DNA of 16,535 nt from Chryseosolibacter sp964393795. GTDB taxonomy: Bacteria > Bacteroidota > Bacteroidia > Cytophagales > Cyclobacteriaceae. A model generated the notes under the pieces. It had not been told where the DNA came from. It worked only from the letters and a program-made list of their open reading frames with translations, and searched no databases. Below are positions 15,310 through 16,535 of this stretch, piece after piece; within the stretch, counting starts at the first letter, position 1; the number at the start of each line of letters is the position of its first letter. Made by a program: the position numbers and the translations under genes. The stretch is from contig CAYMWA010000076.1 in the NCBI GenBank assembly GCA_964393795.1, forward strand, positions 1 through 16,535. The letters are read 5' to 3'.

Positions 15310-15317
15310 TAGTTTTG
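15310..15317 (+). promoter_or_regulatory. Bacteroidota -7 box of the rpsF operon
   Basis: TAGTTTTG fits the Bacteroidota -7 consensus TAnnTTTG exactly. A T-run at 15286-15290, about 20 bp upstream, sits where the -33 box (TTTG-like) is expected but matches it only partly. The predicted start falls near 15323, leaving a short A-rich leader (15331-15339, AAAAAACAA region) before the rpsF ATG at 15344. Confidence 0.6.
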
Positions 15318-15343
15318 CAGCCTTAAAACTCAAAAAACAAATT

Positions 15344-15724
15344 ATGAACAATTACGAGACGGTATTCATTCTCAATCCCGTTTTGTCTGAGGACCAGGCA
15401 AAGGATACTGTCGAGAAGTTCGTGAGTGTGTTGACGAAGGCCAACGCCGAAATCATCAACCAGGAAAACTGGGGACTGAAGAAGCTGGCCTATCCGATCA
15501 ACAAGAAATCCACAGGATTCTACAACCTCATCGAATTTGCGGCAGAACCTCAGGTGATCAACACCCTGGAAACCGAGTACAGGCGAGATGAGTCGGTCAT
15601 GCGCTTTTTGACCACGGTGCTTGACAAGCACGCCATTGCGTACAACGAACGCAGACGCAAGGGCGAATTCAAAAACAAGGACAAAAAATCTGCAAAAAAA
15701 GCTGAGGAGGAAGCGAAACGATGA
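15344..15724 (+). CDS. rpsF: Small ribosomal subunit protein bS6
   Basis: This 126-residue protein starts MNNYETVFILNPVLSEDQ, the standard first strand and helix of bS6, with the conserved LAYPINKKSTGFYNLIEF around residues 43-60. It binds 16S rRNA of the small-subunit platform together with bS18. The C-terminal tail after about 105 is highly charged (Lys/Glu-rich). It heads the rpsF-rpsR-rplI operon, and its stop codon overlaps the rpsR start (ATGA at 15721-15724). An A-rich leader replaces a Shine-Dalgarno site. Confidence 0.97.
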   Translation: MNNYETVFILNPVLSEDQAKDTVEKFVSVLTKANAEIINQENWGLKKLAYPINKKSTGFYNLIEFAAEPQVINTLETEYRRDESVMRFLTTVLDKHAIAYNERRRKGEFKNKDKKSAKKAEEEAKR

Positions 15725-15972
15725 CATTAATGAACGAACCCATAAAGCGGGCAGAGATCAAACCGAAATACTGCCGCTTTAAGAAAAATGGTATCAAATA
15801 CATTGACTACAAGGATCCGGACTTCCTGTTGAAGTTTATCAATGAGCAGGGCAAGATTCTGCCACGCCGCCTCACGGGCACGAGCCAGAAATTCCAGAAG
15901 AAGGTAGCGCAGGCGGTGAAGCGCGCGCGTCACCTGGCCATTCTTCCCTATGTTGGTGATTCATTGAAGTAG
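15721..15972 (+). CDS. rpsR: Small ribosomal subunit protein bS18
   Basis: This is an 83-residue protein with the bS18 core: YCRFKKNGIKYIDYKDPDFL, LLKFINEQGKILPRRLTGTS, then QAVKRARHLAILPY. It binds the small-subunit platform as a dimer with bS6. The first ATG (15721) overlaps the rpsF stop by 4 bp, which implies translational coupling; a second in-frame ATG at 15730 is possible but leaves no reason for the overlap. No ssb or priB gene lies between rpsF and rpsR, unlike in some other phyla. Confidence 0.97.
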   Translation: MTLMNEPIKRAEIKPKYCRFKKNGIKYIDYKDPDFLLKFINEQGKILPRRLTGTSQKFQKKVAQAVKRARHLAILPYVGDSLK

Positions 15973-15996
15973 TCTTAACCTTAAAAGCGCACAAAC

Positions 15997-16440
15997 ATGG
16001 AAGTGATATTGAAACAGGATATCTCGGGTCTTGGCTACAAGAACGACATCGTAAAGGTGAGGTCGGGCTATGGTAGAAACTATCTGATCCCGAACGGCTA
16101 CGCCGCAGTCGCCAACGAATCCAACCGCCGCCAGGTGATGGAGAATGTTCGCCAGATGGCGCACAAGGCCGAGAAACTGAAACAGGACGCAGAAGCGCTG
16201 GCCGCGCGCATTGGCGATTTTGTCGTTGAGATCAAGACCAAAGCCGGAGAAACCGGAAAGATCTTCGGTGCCGTCACAGCCCTACAGATCGCCGACGTAC
16301 TCAAGGCGCACGGGTTTGATATCGATCGCAAGAAAGTGGTGTTGAAGGAGAATCCAAAGCAGCTGGGTACCTATCCCGCTATTCTCGACCTGCACAAGGA
16401 AGTAAAGCACGAAGTAAAGGTGGTGGTCACCGCTGAATGA
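15997..16440 (+). CDS. rplI: Large ribosomal subunit protein bL9
   Basis: This 147-residue protein begins MEVILKQDISGLGYKNDIVK and continues into SGYGRNYLIPNGYA, the rRNA-binding N-terminal domain of bL9. A long charged central helix follows (about 45-75), then the C-terminal domain with GKIFGAVT and VVLKENPKQLGTY. Length is as expected for the family. It lies 24 bp after rpsR with an A-rich leader and closes the operon. No clear terminator hairpin with a T-tract follows in the remaining 95 bp. Confidence 0.97.
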   Translation: MEVILKQDISGLGYKNDIVKVRSGYGRNYLIPNGYAAVANESNRRQVMENVRQMAHKAEKLKQDAEALAARIGDFVVEIKTKAGETGKIFGAVTALQIADVLKAHGFDIDRKKVVLKENPKQLGTYPAILDLHKEVKHEVKVVVTAE

Positions 16441-16491
16441 GGGTTGGTGCGGCTTAGCGGACGTGGTAGTCGCTTCTGCGGTGCGTCGCTT

Positions 16492-16519
16492 TCGTGAGTG
16501 GTGAATCGTGAGTCGTGAG
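16492..16519. repeat. Heptanucleotide array, TCGTGAG orientation, after rplI
   Basis: Four units follow in perfect 7-bp phase: TCGTGAG, TGGTGAA, TCGTGAG, TCGTGAG. The unit is the same as in the arrays flanking the susD to DUF3823 gap 15 kb away, so this is a dispersed repeat family of the genome. The array may continue or pair with an inverted partner beyond the window. Confidence 0.8.
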
Positions 16520-16535
16520 TGGGTTCGTGGCACTT

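Overview
The window looks like chromosome from a member of the Bacteroidota, probably of the order Cytophagales; the order is inferred and cannot be proved from this sequence. The grounds are a SusC/SusD pair with Bacteroidota-type lipoproteins, A-rich leaders instead of Shine-Dalgarno sites, a TAnnTTTG-type -7 box before the ribosomal genes, and the compact gene order rpsF-rpsR-rplI. Base composition is close to half GC. Nine protein genes lie on the minus strand, and three ribosomal protein genes at the right end lie on the plus strand. I saw no tRNA, rRNA, CRISPR array or transposase.

Region 1 (1-9738, minus strand) is a polysaccharide utilization locus. Transcription runs from high to low coordinates. 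The order is a 608-residue lipoprotein with two carboxypeptidase-regulatory-like domains and a duplicated C-terminal part (likely a surface glycan-binding protein), a GH76 lipoprotein (predicted endo-alpha-1,6-mannanase), a SusC-type TonB-dependent porter, a SusD-type binding lipoprotein, and a DUF3823 lipoprotein cut by the window edge. The first two genes are only 3 bp apart. The simplest model is that the surface lipoproteins capture an alpha-mannan-like glycan, GH76 cuts its backbone outside the cell, and SusC/SusD import the oligosaccharides. No regulator and no exo-acting mannosidase is present in the window. A long perfect hairpin lies between GH76 and susC, and oppositely oriented heptanucleotide arrays lie between susD and the DUF3823 gene.

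Region 2 (10030-15194, minus strand) holds two proteins with planctomycete-type cytochrome c domains. One is a DUF1549/DUF1553 lipoprotein carrying a CBM6-like insertion. The other is a four-helix membrane protein (DUF2231-like) fused to a CxxCH cytochrome domain and leucine-rich repeats. Between them lie a GxxExxY-family gene and a small ORF with a striking X-Pro repeat. This interval is bracketed by inverted CTTTGCG-type repeats, and the DUF1501 gene that often accompanies such cytochrome proteins is absent.

Region 3 (15195-16535, plus strand) is the ribosomal operon rpsF-rpsR-rplI, with a recognizable promoter element, an ATGA overlap between the first two genes, and another heptanucleotide array after rplI.

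The most unusual items are the duplicated lipoprotein heading the mannan locus, the X-Pro microprotein, the repeat-bracketed GxxExxY interval, and the repeat-based structures in the gaps of the PUL.
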